Positions 42,114-49,533 of a DNA stretch of 64,000 nt are shown one piece after another (positions within the stretch are counted from its first letter, which is position 1; each line of letters begins with the position of its first letter). The position numbers and the translations under genes are program-made. Under the pieces are notes generated by a model. It worked only from the letters and a program-made list of their open reading frames with translations. It ran no database searches and was not told the DNA's origin. Origin of the DNA: CAVTWS01 sp963738445 (lineage in GTDB: Bacteria > Actinomycetota > Acidimicrobiia > Acidimicrobiales > SHLQ01); assembly GCA_963738445.1 (NCBI GenBank), contig CAVTWS010000018.1, positions 124,001 to 188,000 of the forward strand, given 5' to 3'.

Positions 42114-42807
42114 ATGGCCAGTCGGAGCCCGGTATCGATCACGATCGTCAAGGCGTTGTTCGCGGCCAGTCCGAATGTGTGCGCCTACACAGGATGTGAT
42201 GAGAAGCTGACCGACCCGGCGTGGAAGGAAGCGAACGCGGAGATTGCTCACATCTGCGGCGAGCGCCCAGGCGCGCCCCGGTTTGATCCAGCCCTGTCGG
42301 TCGACGAGCGCAACTCCTACGACAAACCTCATGCTGCTGTGTCCGAAGCACCACAAGCTGATCGACCGCCTCGACCCGGACCGCCACACCGTCGAGGTGC
42401 TTCGCGAAGTGAAGGCGAAGAGCGAACTGCATGGCTCGACGAGCCGAGCGTGGGCCACCGACGGCGAGCTGGTTCGCTTCGCCCTCCTCCTGCTTGGCTC
42501 GCTTGCAAGTCAGGATTCGCCTGACGTATCGCAAACTGGTCCGCGGCTTCAGGTGCAGAGATCTGGCAAGCAAGTTGTCATGACGAACGTTGGCACGAAT
42601 GTCGCCATGAGCATCGTCGTCATCGACAGCGACGTCGAGAAGTCGCCCGTCCTGCTTGGCGAGATGCCGCCGACGCTGCCGGCCAGAGCACGATTCAACA
42701 TCGGGCACTGGGCCCAGACCTTCGGAAGTCGCACGTTCGCCACGCTCACAGTCTCTTGGAACGATGAGCGCGGCAATTCGTACGTCGAGACCTTTCCCAT
42801 CAACTGA
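42114..42807 (+). pseudogene. HNH endonuclease-like gene, frameshifted by one extra A
   Basis: The two frames join into one protein of about 230 residues. Frame 1 gives ITIVKALFAASPNVCAYTGC, DEKLTDPAWKEANAEIAHIC and DPALSVDERNSYD; frame 2 continues NLMLLCPKHHKLIDRLDPDR and HTVEVLREVKAKSELHGS. Together these supply the C-x-x-x-x-C, H-I-C and L-C-P-K-H-H of a zinc-containing HNH fold. The break is at AAA 42324-42326, where two A residues would restore the frame. A beta-rich C-terminal domain (VVMTNVGTNVAMSIVVIDSD, SRTFATLTVSWNDERG) follows. It is either inactivated, a sequence error, or made by slippage. Confidence 0.65.
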
Positions 42808-42853
42808 CCTGGGCCGGGTGAAACTGACGCAGCTCTGTCCCGCAGGCGGTGCA

Positions 42854-42959
42854 GTCGCGTGTCTGGCAACACATCGCGAGTACGCAGAAAGTACGCAGCT
42901 TCTGCGGACTCGGGCCTACTCGGCGGACAGCAACAGACGCGAACGACCTGGTCAGCGCG
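42854..42959. repeat. End repeat B (inside right core)
   Basis: About 106 bp matching 37445-37550, ending 28 bp before the attR core. Contains GTACGCAGAAAGTACGCAGC. Confidence 0.75.
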
Positions 42960-42987
42960 CTGTCGACGCGACTGTCCAGCCCGCGAA

Positions 42988-43013
42988 ACCCCTGCTACAC
43001 GTTGAAGCGGAAC
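42988..43013. other. attR core within the ychF 3' end
   Basis: 26 bases identical to 37574-37599; here they encode the last codons and stop of ychF on the minus strand. Confidence 0.8.
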
Positions 43014-44071
43014 TCCATGACGTCGCCGTCGGCGACCTCGTAGTCCTTGCCTTCGCTGCGCACCAGGCCGAGGTCCTTGGCCTTGTTCCACGAGCCGGCC
43101 TCGAGCAGCACATCGCACTGGATGGTCTCGGCCCGGATGAACCCGCGCTCGAAGTCGGTGTGGATGACCCCAGCGCACTGGGGCGCCCGCCAACCGGCCT
43201 TGAAGGTCCAGGCCCGGGTCTCCTTCTCGCCGGTCGTGAAGTACGTCCGCAACCCGAGCGTGTGATACGCCGCAGTCAAGAACGTGGGCAGAGCGCCGGC
43301 GCCGAGGCCGAGCCCTTCGAGCATCTCGGCCCGCTCGGCTTCGTCGAGCTGGGCGGCCTCGGCTTCGAGCTGGATGCACAACCCGAACACGTCCGTGGAG
43401 TCGAGCTCGGCCCGCACGGGGGCCAGCACCGGCCCGGGGTCGTCGAGCTGTGACTCGTCGAGGTTGACGACGGCGAGGACCGGCTTGTTCGTGAGGAAGA
43501 AGTACGGCTTCAGCAGGGCCCGCTCGTCGTCGGTCATCGTGGACCGATAGATGGGCGTGCCGTCGCTGAGGACGGCGACCGCCTTCTCGAGCGATTGCAG
43601 CGTCTCGATGATCGACCGGTCGCCGGCTTTGGCGGCCCGCCGCTGCTTGTCGAACTGCTTCTCGGCGGCTTCGAGGTCGGCCAGGCTGAGCTCGATCTCG
43701 ACCACGCCGAGGTGTTCGAGTGGGTCGGTCGGGCCGGGGACGTCATGGTCGACGAAGGCCCGCAACACGTAGACGATGGCGTCGACCTCGCGGATGCCAC
43801 CGAGAAAACGATTACCCAGTCCCTCGCCCTTGTGGGCTCCCTCGACCAGCCCGCCGATGTCGGTGAACTGCACCGACGCCGGGATCACCGTGCGGGTGCG
43901 GCTCATCTCCGCCAGCAGGGCCAGGCGATCGTCGAACACCTTGGCCACGCCGACGTTCGGGTCTTTGGTGGCGAAGGCGTACGGGGCGGCGAGGGCGCCG
44001 CCGCCGGCGAGCGCGTTGTACAGCGACGACTTGCCGGCATTGGGGAGCCCGACGAACCCGAATCGTTCCAC
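42995..44071 (-). CDS. ychF: Ribosome-associated ATPase/GTPase YchF (OLA1 type)
   Basis: A 358-residue Obg-family P-loop protein that binds ribosomes and, unusually, prefers ATP. FGFVGLPNAGKSSLYNALAG is G1, VQFTDIGGLVEGAHKGEGLG is G3, and VLAVVNLDE replaces the guanine-selective N-K-x-D, as in other YchF proteins. A helical insertion (ADLEAAEKQFDKQRRAAKAG) and a C-terminal TGS domain (RTYFTTGEKETRAWTFKAG ... DYEVADGDVMEFRFNV) follow in the usual order. GTG 44071 starts the protein nine bases from a TAGCCT box. Its last codons are the attachment core for the integrative element. Confidence 0.95.
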   Translation of the reverse strand: MERFGFVGLPNAGKSSLYNALAGGGALAAPYAFATKDPNVGVAKVFDDRLALLAEMSRTRTVIPASVQFTDIGGLVEGAHKGEGLGNRFLGGIREVDAIVYVLRAFVDHDVPGPTDPLEHLGVVEIELSLADLEAAEKQFDKQRRAAKAGDRSIIETLQSLEKAVAVLSDGTPIYRSTMTDDERALLKPYFFLTNKPVLAVVNLDESQLDDPGPVLAPVRAELDSTDVFGLCIQLEAEAAQLDEAERAEMLEGLGLGAGALPTFLTAAYHTLGLRTYFTTGEKETRAWTFKAGWRAPQCAGVIHTDFERGFIRAETIQCDVLLEAGSWNKAKDLGLVRSEGKDYEVADGDVMEFRFNV

Positions 44072-44080
44072 GAGTGGTGC

Positions 44081-44086
44081 AGGCTA
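44081..44086 (-). promoter_or_regulatory. -10 box for ychF
   Basis: TAGCCT on the minus strand, nine bases before GTG 44071, in the 40-bp gap shared with the divergent small gene. Confidence 0.35.
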
Positions 44087-44096
44087 CCGATCCCGC

Positions 44097-44102
44097 TACG
44101 CT
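44097..44102 (+). promoter_or_regulatory. -10 box for the small ribosomal-type gene
   Basis: TACGCT nine bases before ATG 44112, with a pyrimidine-rich sequence and no ribosome site between, so the mRNA is probably nearly leaderless. Confidence 0.4.
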
Positions 44103-44111
44103 CTCCTCCCT

Positions 44112-44201
44112 ATGTCGAAGCGGACTCAAAAGGCGAAGAAGAACGCCAGAACCAAGAAGGCCAACCACGGGCGCAAGCCGAACCGCGGTCGCAATTCCTG
44201 A
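44112..44201 (+). CDS. 29-residue basic protein, candidate ribosomal protein bL37
   Basis: The peptide starts MSKRTQKAKK, is almost entirely basic and polar, and ends KKANHGRKPNRGRNS. The K-A-N-H-G-(R/K)-x-P-N segment is what I recall from the roughly 24-residue bL37 proteins seen in mycobacterial 50S structures. Length, charge, the divergent position beside ychF (a ribosome factor) and a -10 box nine bases upstream all support a real gene. It would bind rRNA in the large subunit. Such short genes are commonly missed by gene finders. Confidence 0.6.
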   Translation: MSKRTQKAKKNARTKKANHGRKPNRGRNS

Positions 44202-44222
44202 CGGTGAGCACGGCATTGTGAG

Positions 44223-46280
44223 GTGGTGAGCTCGTTCGGTCCGCCTCCGCCGACTCGGATCGAGTCGGTCGTCGAGACGGTTCACGGGGTCGAGATCGTC
44301 GACCCGTACCGATGGCTCGAGGACAGCACGTCACCCGAAACGGTCGCTTGGACCACGTCTCAGAACGCCCGCGCCCGGGCGGTGCTCGACGCGCTCCCGG
44401 GTCGCTCGGAGCGGCACGCCGAACTCCTTGGCCTGCTGTCGGTCAGCACGGCCGGCGCAGCGGCGCTGGCCGGAGAAGTCGTGTTCTCGCTCGATCGGCA
44501 GGCCGGTCAGGAGCAGGCGCTCCTCGTGCACCGACCGGCCGACCCGCCCCCCGGCCCCGCCGGTTGGCCGGCCCGACCCGTCTTCGATCCCCTGGCCTGG
44601 GGCTCAGGCGACGACACCACCACGACGATCGACTGGTTCGAGCCATCGGCCGACGGCTCGCTGGTGGCCGTCGGTGTCTCGACCGGCGGTGACGAGAACT
44701 CCACGTTGCTGGTCGTCGAAACGGTAACGGGCGCCGTGCGGCCGGAACGGATCCCCGACACCCGCGCCGCGTCCATCGCCTGGGACCCCGACGGCGACGG
44801 CTTCCACTACACCCGGTATCCGGCCACCGGGACGGTCCCGGCCGGCGACGAGCAGTACCACCGGACGGTCCGGCACCATCGACTCGGCGACGATCCCGCC
44901 ACCGACCGGCCGGTGTTCGCCGACCTGCCCGACCCGACCGCCTGGCCCACGATCGAGGCCTCGAAGGACGGGCGCTGGCTTCTGGTCCACCTCTCCCTCG
45001 GCTGGTCCCGGACCGATGTCGTCCTCGTCGACCTGTCCAGCGGCCACCGTCAGGTCCTGATCGAGGGCATCGAGGCGCTGACCCACCTGACATTCGACCG
45101 GGACCGCCTGCTCGGCGTCACCACACTCGAGGCCGAGCGAGGGCGCGTGGTGGCCGCTCAGCTCGATCGTCCGACCGCCGCGCACTGGTCGACGATCGTG
45201 CCGGAATCGAACGACGTCATCGAATCGGTCCACGCCGCCGGCGACCATCTCGTCGTGCTGAGCAGCCGCATCGCCGTCTCGATCCTCACGCGCTGCGACC
45301 GCGACGGCGGGTCGGCGATCCCGCTCGACCTCCCCGATATCTCATCGGTGGGCTCGCTGACCACCGACGAGCAAGGCCGCGTGGTGGCGTCGATCTCGTC
45401 GTTCACCCGGCCCAGCTCGTTGGTCGGCCTGATCGGCGAGCGCCTCGTCGCCTGGTCCGAGCCGGAACGGAACGTGCCGGGCGATCTGGTGACCACCCAG
45501 GTCGAATACCCGTCGAACGACGGAACCATGATCCCCATGTTCCTGGTGCAGGCCCGCGCCACCGGTACCGGACCCGAGGTACCTGCGCTGCTGACGGCCT
45601 ACGGCGGCTTCGCCATCAGCAACGGCCCGGGCTACAGCCCGTTGTTCGCGGCCTGGTGTCACGCGGGAGGCGTGGTCGCCGTCGCCAACATCCGCGGCGG
45701 CTCCGAGCACGGCGAATCCTGGCATCACGCCGGCATGCTCGACCGCAAGCAGCAGTGCTTCGACGACTTCTACGCGGCCGCCGACTGGCTGGTCGAGACC
45801 GGCCGCACCTCCCGGTCGAAGCTCGCGCTTCGCGGCGGCTCGAACGGCGGGCTCCTCATGGGCGCCGCCATCACCCAACGTCCGGACCTGGCCCGAGCCG
45901 TCCATTGCGCCGTCCCCCTCCTCGACATGGTGCGGTACGCAAAATTCCTCATCGCCCGATTGTGGATCCCCGAGTACGGCGACCCCGAGAGCGCCGAGCA
46001 GTTCGCCTGTCTCCACGCCTACTCCCCGTACCACCACGTGGTCGACGGCACGTGTTACCCCGCCACGCTGATCACGGCCGGTGAGGGCGATTCGAGGGTC
46101 GACCCGATGCATGCCCGCAAGATGGCGGCTCGGCTCCAGGCGGCCACCTCCTGTGGCTCGGCTCGCCCGCAGGTGGCGGTGATCGAATCCGACGCCGGCC
46201 ACGGGCAGGGCAAGCCGCTCTCGGCTCAGGCCGACGAGTTGGCCGATGTCATGGCGTTCCTCATGACCCAGCTCCGGTGA
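44223..46280 (+). CDS. Prolyl oligopeptidase family serine peptidase (S9A)
   Basis: A 685-residue cytosolic peptidase. The N-terminal DPYRWLEDSTSPETVAW is the S9A opening, then a seven-bladed propeller (about 75-415) and the alpha/beta-hydrolase domain: LLTAYGGFAISNGPGYSPLF, VANIRGGSEHGESWH, and RGGSNGGLLMGA with the catalytic Ser near 540, GEGDSRVDPMHARKMAA with the Asp near 624, and IESDAGHGQGKP with the His near 661. It cuts short peptides after proline. GTG 44223 and the adjacent GTG 44226 are equally possible starts; no strong ribosome site is seen. A 14-bp repeat begins right at the stop codon. Confidence 0.9.
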   Translation: MVSSFGPPPPTRIESVVETVHGVEIVDPYRWLEDSTSPETVAWTTSQNARARAVLDALPGRSERHAELLGLLSVSTAGAAALAGEVVFSLDRQAGQEQALLVHRPADPPPGPAGWPARPVFDPLAWGSGDDTTTTIDWFEPSADGSLVAVGVSTGGDENSTLLVVETVTGAVRPERIPDTRAASIAWDPDGDGFHYTRYPATGTVPAGDEQYHRTVRHHRLGDDPATDRPVFADLPDPTAWPTIEASKDGRWLLVHLSLGWSRTDVVLVDLSSGHRQVLIEGIEALTHLTFDRDRLLGVTTLEAERGRVVAAQLDRPTAAHWSTIVPESNDVIESVHAAGDHLVVLSSRIAVSILTRCDRDGGSAIPLDLPDISSVGSLTTDEQGRVVASISSFTRPSSLVGLIGERLVAWSEPERNVPGDLVTTQVEYPSNDGTMIPMFLVQARATGTGPEVPALLTAYGGFAISNGPGYSPLFAAWCHAGGVVAVANIRGGSEHGESWHHAGMLDRKQQCFDDFYAAADWLVETGRTSRSKLALRGGSNGGLLMGAAITQRPDLARAVHCAVPLLDMVRYAKFLIARLWIPEYGDPESAEQFACLHAYSPYHHVVDGTCYPATLITAGEGDSRVDPMHARKMAARLQAATSCGSARPQVAVIESDAGHGQGKPLSAQADELADVMAFLMTQLR

Positions 46281-46303
46281 CCCCGCTCCGGTGACCCCGC
46301 TCC
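46271..46303. repeat. 14-bp tandem repeat at the peptidase stop
   Basis: GCTCCGGTGACCCC occurs at 46271 and 46285 with a partial third copy. The stop TGA (46278-46280) is in the first unit. Confidence 0.75.
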
Positions 46304-46360
46304 TTGGTCTCGGGGCGTCGTCGCCGGGCGCTCGACCTGATCGCGCTTCGGCGCCCGCAG

Positions 46361-46366
46361 TACACT
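46361..46366 (+). promoter_or_regulatory. -10 box for leaderless zinc-ribbon gene
   Basis: TACACT (TANNNT) ends seven bases before ATG 46374 with no ribosome site between. Confidence 0.45.
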
Positions 46367-46373
46367 CGGCGCC

Positions 46374-46625
46374 ATGCCGCTCTACGAGTACCGATGCCGG
46401 ACCTGCGACACGCTGTTCTCGATGCGTCGCCCGATGAGCGAATCCTCCCTCGGAGCGACCTGCCCGGACGGCCACGACAACGCGCTGCGGCTCCTGTCGA
46501 GCTTCGCCGCCGCGACCGTCGGTGGAGGCTCGTCAGGCGGCAGCGGCGCCGGCGCGAGCGCGGCCGCCAGCCCGTCGTCGTGGACCGGCGGCGGCGGCTG
46601 CGGTGGCGGCTGCGCCTGCCACTGA
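46374..46625 (+). CDS. FmdB-type zinc-ribbon protein
   Basis: An 83-residue protein. MPLYEYRCRTCDTLFSMRRP gives the first C-x-x-C of the FmdB/CxxC family; the second pair is reduced to ATCPDGHD, with a His two residues after the Gly. The C-terminal half is Gly/Ser-rich and ends in GGGGCGGGCACH, adding three more Cys. Family members are linked to regulation of amide transport or act as small zinc proteins of unknown role. The stop lies in the first of four 14-bp repeats. Confidence 0.75.
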   Translation: MPLYEYRCRTCDTLFSMRRPMSESSLGATCPDGHDNALRLLSSFAAATVGGGSSGGSGAGASAAASPSSWTGGGGCGGGCACH

Positions 46626-46672
46626 TCGCCTGTCACTGATAGCCCGTCACTGAACGCCCGTCGCTGATGGCC
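46617..46672. repeat. Four-copy 14-bp tandem repeat at the zinc-ribbon gene stop
   Basis: Units TGCCACTGATCGCC, TGTCACTGATAGCC, CGTCACTGAACGCC and CGTCGCTGATGGCC. Each contains TGA; the first TGA is the gene's stop. Confidence 0.8.
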
Positions 46673-46700
46673 GGCGAGACCGGGTGAGGGCTGGGGCGCC

Positions 46701-47522
46701 TCAGCTGTGACCCGACTCGGCCAGCAGGTGGCTGAGCTCGTATTCCCGGCCCCGCCACGGCAACGGCGCGTGGTGGGTGATGAAGCCGTCGCCGGTGTGC
46801 ACGTGGATCTGGAACCCGGGCGGTTCGTCGGTCACCACGGGCGGCAGGGCCGGATCGAGCACGAGCCCGACCTGATGGGCGGTCGACGGGCAGACGCTCA
46901 CCGTCCGTCCGGCCACCTGCGTCTGGATCGAGCGGTGGACGTGACCGCACACCACCAGTCGCACCTGGGGATGACCCGACAGCACTTCGGCGAAACGCTC
47001 CTTGCCGCCCATCCCGACGGCGTCCATCCACCAGATCCCGGTGTCGAAGGGCGGGTGGTGCATGAACACGAGCGTGGGTCGGTCCGGCGCCGCCCCCAGG
47101 ACGGAGTCGAGCCAGCGGGCGCGATCCTCCGGGAACACGCCGTCATGGCGATCGGGGGTCGTGGTGTCGACGCCGACCAGGCGCACCTCGTGACCCTCGA
47201 CCGCATAGCTGCAATGGCCATCCGCCTTGGTGGTCGGCAGACGATCTTCGCACGCCCGCTCGAAGGTGGCGTTGACGTCGTGGTTGCCGGGGATGAAGTA
47301 CACGGGCAGGTCGAACCCGTCGAACGCCTCACGCAGGATCCCGTACTCTCGATCGGTACCGGATTCGGTCAGATCTCCCGTGACGACGACGACATCCGGT
47401 GCGGCGGGGTGGTGGGCGAGCGCCGCCAAGGCATCCCGCAGGTGGGCGTTCGTGTCGACGAAACGGCGGATGCCGTCCTCCCGCTCGCAGACGTGGAGGT
47501 CCGTGATCTGGGCGATGCGCAT
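46701..47522 (-). CDS. Metallophosphoesterase, CpdA-like
   Basis: A 273-residue calcineurin-like phosphoesterase: MRIAQITDLHVCERE (D-x-H), VVVTGDLTESG (G-D-x-x-x), YFIPGNHDVNA (G-N-H-D), LVFMHHPPFDTG and LVVCGHVHRSI (G-H-x-H). The pattern is closest to class III 3',5'-cyclic nucleotide phosphodiesterases. AGGAG eight bases before ATG 47522 sets the start. It follows the channel-like gene by 34 bp and probably belongs to the same transcript as deoD. Confidence 0.85.
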   Translation of the reverse strand: MRIAQITDLHVCEREDGIRRFVDTNAHLRDALAALAHHPAAPDVVVVTGDLTESGTDREYGILREAFDGFDLPVYFIPGNHDVNATFERACEDRLPTTKADGHCSYAVEGHEVRLVGVDTTTPDRHDGVFPEDRARWLDSVLGAAPDRPTLVFMHHPPFDTGIWWMDAVGMGGKERFAEVLSGHPQVRLVVCGHVHRSIQTQVAGRTVSVCPSTAHQVGLVLDPALPPVVTDEPPGFQIHVHTGDGFITHHAPLPWRGREYELSHLLAESGHS

Positions 47523-47556
47523 CGGCGAGCTCCTGGACTGAGGCGACGACGTCAAC

Positions 47557-48666
47557 CTAGCTCGCCCCGGGGGCACGACGACCCGGGGCCCGACGCATGA
47601 CCCGCACGGAGAACCGGGCCCCGCGATCGGAGCTCCACAGGGCATCGGGCGCATGCAGCATCGCGGCGAGGGACACGAGCACCTCGTCGTAGTTCACCCG
47701 CCAGCCTCGGAAGTCCCGCCAGGCCTGATCCCGGTCGGCGACCACCGGCACTCCCCCGCCGGCCAATCGTTCGTACACCTCGTCGAACTCCTCCCGGGTC
47801 ACCGTGATCGGGTCGTCGGGGGCGGGGTCCGGGTTGTAGGGGATGGCGAAGAAGTCGGCGATTCGCCGCAGGGCGAAGAAGCCGGCGCGGATCATCAGCG
47901 CCGCTTTCGGGTTCCGGGGAGCGTCCACGACCGCCAGGTGCAGGGCCGCACCGTCGAGAGCCAGACCGGCGGCGGTGATCCAGCTGCGTTCGGGCACCGG
48001 GGAGCGGAAGAACACCAGGGCCGGGAATGACGTGTGTGTCTCCTCCAGTTCGATGAACCAGTTCTCCCACTCGTCCCACTGCTCGTCGAGCCGATCGAGC
48101 CCACCGATCATGTGGGCGCGGATGAGGAGCGTGGCGGGTTCGGCGCGCCGGGTCGCATCCTCGGCCCGCAGGTGCAACTTGGCCACGGTGGCCTCGCGCC
48201 GCGAGAAGTGGCCGTACATGGTCGGCAGGAAGCTGATGAGCAGCGCCACCAGACCCAACCCGATCAGCGCCTCCACGATGGCGAGGACCAGAGACCCGAG
48301 CGGCTCGGCCCGCTCGAAGCCGAGGGTCGTGAACGACGAACCGGAGAGCACGAACGCCTCCCGGAACGGATGGACACCGACCGCCCACTGCATCGCCGTG
48401 AACCCGGCGATCGTGCCGGCCGCCCAGATGATCGGCAGTGTGAGCAAGGTGAGCGGTGCGTACCGGGCGAGGATGTGGTCGCGGCTTTCGTATGACCGGC
48501 GCGGCAGCATCGCCAGATCGAACACGCGCTTGACGAGGACGAACACGATGCGGTTGAGCAGCACGGATTCGGCTCGCGGGACGACGACCGTCCGGACGGC
48601 TGCGGACAGGACGATCACCACGACGATGACGCCGCCGGCGAACGACGCCACTTCACCCAGGGTCAC
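47557..48666 (-). CDS. Membrane protein with ion-channel-like pore segment
   Basis: A 369-residue protein. Three or four membrane spans occupy residues 5-170 (FAGGVIVVVIVLSAAVRTVV, LTLLTLPIIWAAGTIAG, LVLAIVEALIGLGLVALLIS), with FVLSGSSFTTLGFERAEPLG between the last two, placed like a K+-channel pore loop but with T-T-L-G-F in place of T-V-G-Y-G. The rest is a soluble helical domain (WDEWENWFIELEETHTSFPA, WRDFRGWRVNYDEVLVSLAA). Ion specificity is uncertain. GTG 48666 lies 13 bases after deoD, suggesting one operon. Confidence 0.7.
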   Translation of the reverse strand: MTLGEVASFAGGVIVVVIVLSAAVRTVVVPRAESVLLNRIVFVLVKRVFDLAMLPRRSYESRDHILARYAPLTLLTLPIIWAAGTIAGFTAMQWAVGVHPFREAFVLSGSSFTTLGFERAEPLGSLVLAIVEALIGLGLVALLISFLPTMYGHFSRREATVAKLHLRAEDATRRAEPATLLIRAHMIGGLDRLDEQWDEWENWFIELEETHTSFPALVFFRSPVPERSWITAAGLALDGAALHLAVVDAPRNPKAALMIRAGFFALRRIADFFAIPYNPDPAPDDPITVTREEFDEVYERLAGGGVPVVADRDQAWRDFRGWRVNYDEVLVSLAAMLHAPDALWSSDRGARFSVRVMRRAPGRRAPGAS

Positions 48667-48679
48667 GGCACCGCCACCA

Positions 48680-49402
48680 TCAGACGGCCAGGGCGTCGAG
48701 GACCAGCACGACCATCTCCGCCATCGAGGTCTCGCGATCCTCGGCCGACAGGTACACGTGCTCCACCAGGCTGTCACTCACCGTGCACACCGTCAGGGCC
48801 TCGACACCGTTCTCCGCCGCCACCCCATACAAACCGGCGGCCTCCATCTCCACCCCGAGAACGCCCATGCGACGCGCGACGTCGAAGTGCTCGATCGGGT
48901 CACGACCGTCCGAAGGCGCGTAGAACAGGTCCGAGGACAAGACGTTCCCGGCGTGCACCGGCAGTCCCCGACGCTCGGCCTCGTTCATGGTGCGCGACAG
49001 CAGGTTCCAACTGGCCACGGCGGCGAAATCGTTGCCTCCGAAGCGCCGCCGGTTGACGACCGAATCGGTGCAGGCGCCGACCGCGACCACCACATCGCGG
49101 ACCTTGACCTCGGGGCGGATCGAACCGCAACTGCCCACTCGCACGAGCTTCGTCACGCCGTAGAACATGACCAACTCGGAGGCGTAGATGCACAACGACG
49201 GAATGCCCATGCCGCTCCCCATCACCGACACCGGCGCGCCGTTGTAGGTCCCGGTGTACCCGAGCATGTTGCGCACAGCGGTCACCTCCACTGCGTCGTC
49301 GAGGAACGTGGTCGCGATCCACTTGGCTCGCAGGGGATCGCCGGGCATCAGCACCAGGTCGGCGAAGGCGTCATCGGCGGCGGAGATGTGCGGGGTGGCC
49401 AT
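48680..49402 (-). CDS. deoD: Purine nucleoside phosphorylase DeoD
   Basis: A 240-residue hexameric-type phosphorylase that splits purine (deoxy)nucleosides into base and (deoxy)ribose 1-phosphate. MATPHISAADDAFADLVLMP, GDPLRAKWIA, VMGSGMGIPSLCIY, VRVGSCGSI, ACTDSVVNRRRF and LGVEMEAAGLYGVA match the E. coli enzyme closely in order and spacing; the M-E phosphate/ribose residues and the catalytic Asp in TVSDSLVEH are present. ATG 49402 gives the standard N-terminus. It is divergent from the nucleoside-binding lipoprotein gene, across a 131-bp gap that must hold both promoters. Confidence 0.93.
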   Translation of the reverse strand: MATPHISAADDAFADLVLMPGDPLRAKWIATTFLDDAVEVTAVRNMLGYTGTYNGAPVSVMGSGMGIPSLCIYASELVMFYGVTKLVRVGSCGSIRPEVKVRDVVVAVGACTDSVVNRRRFGGNDFAAVASWNLLSRTMNEAERRGLPVHAGNVLSSDLFYAPSDGRDPIEHFDVARRMGVLGVEMEAAGLYGVAAENGVEALTVCTVSDSLVEHVYLSAEDRETSMAEMVVLVLDALAV

Positions 49403-49476
49403 GGAGACCATCGTGCCAGACAGATGACCTTCGGCACTTCCTGGTCGGGCGCGGCTCGTTGCTACCGGCGGGGCAG

Positions 49477-49482
49477 TAGAGT
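49477..49482 (+). promoter_or_regulatory. -10 box for the BMP-family gene
   Basis: TAGAGT (TANNNT) lies 51 bases before ATG 49534, leaving a leader with a strong GGAGGG ribosome site. No good -35 at standard spacing is seen. Confidence 0.35.
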
Positions 49483-49533
49483 TCGTGCCCAGTCACCGGG
49501 AGGGTGGCTCGCAATCCGATACCGGAGGGACTA

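Larger units (their letters stand above)
37574..43013. mobile_element. 5.4-kb integrative element in the 3' end of ychF
   Basis: Bounded by the 26-bp direct repeats 37574-37599 and 42988-43013. It carries a tyrosine recombinase and excisionase (minus strand, centre), an HTH-nucleotidyltransferase/HEPN pair, a HEPN-like gene, an HNH nuclease gene broken by one base, and two small unknown genes. No transfer or replication genes are seen, so it is a mobilisable island or satellite rather than a full conjugative element. Several genes are less GC-biased at third positions than their neighbours. Insertion leaves ychF intact because the core restores its last codons and stop. Confidence 0.8.
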
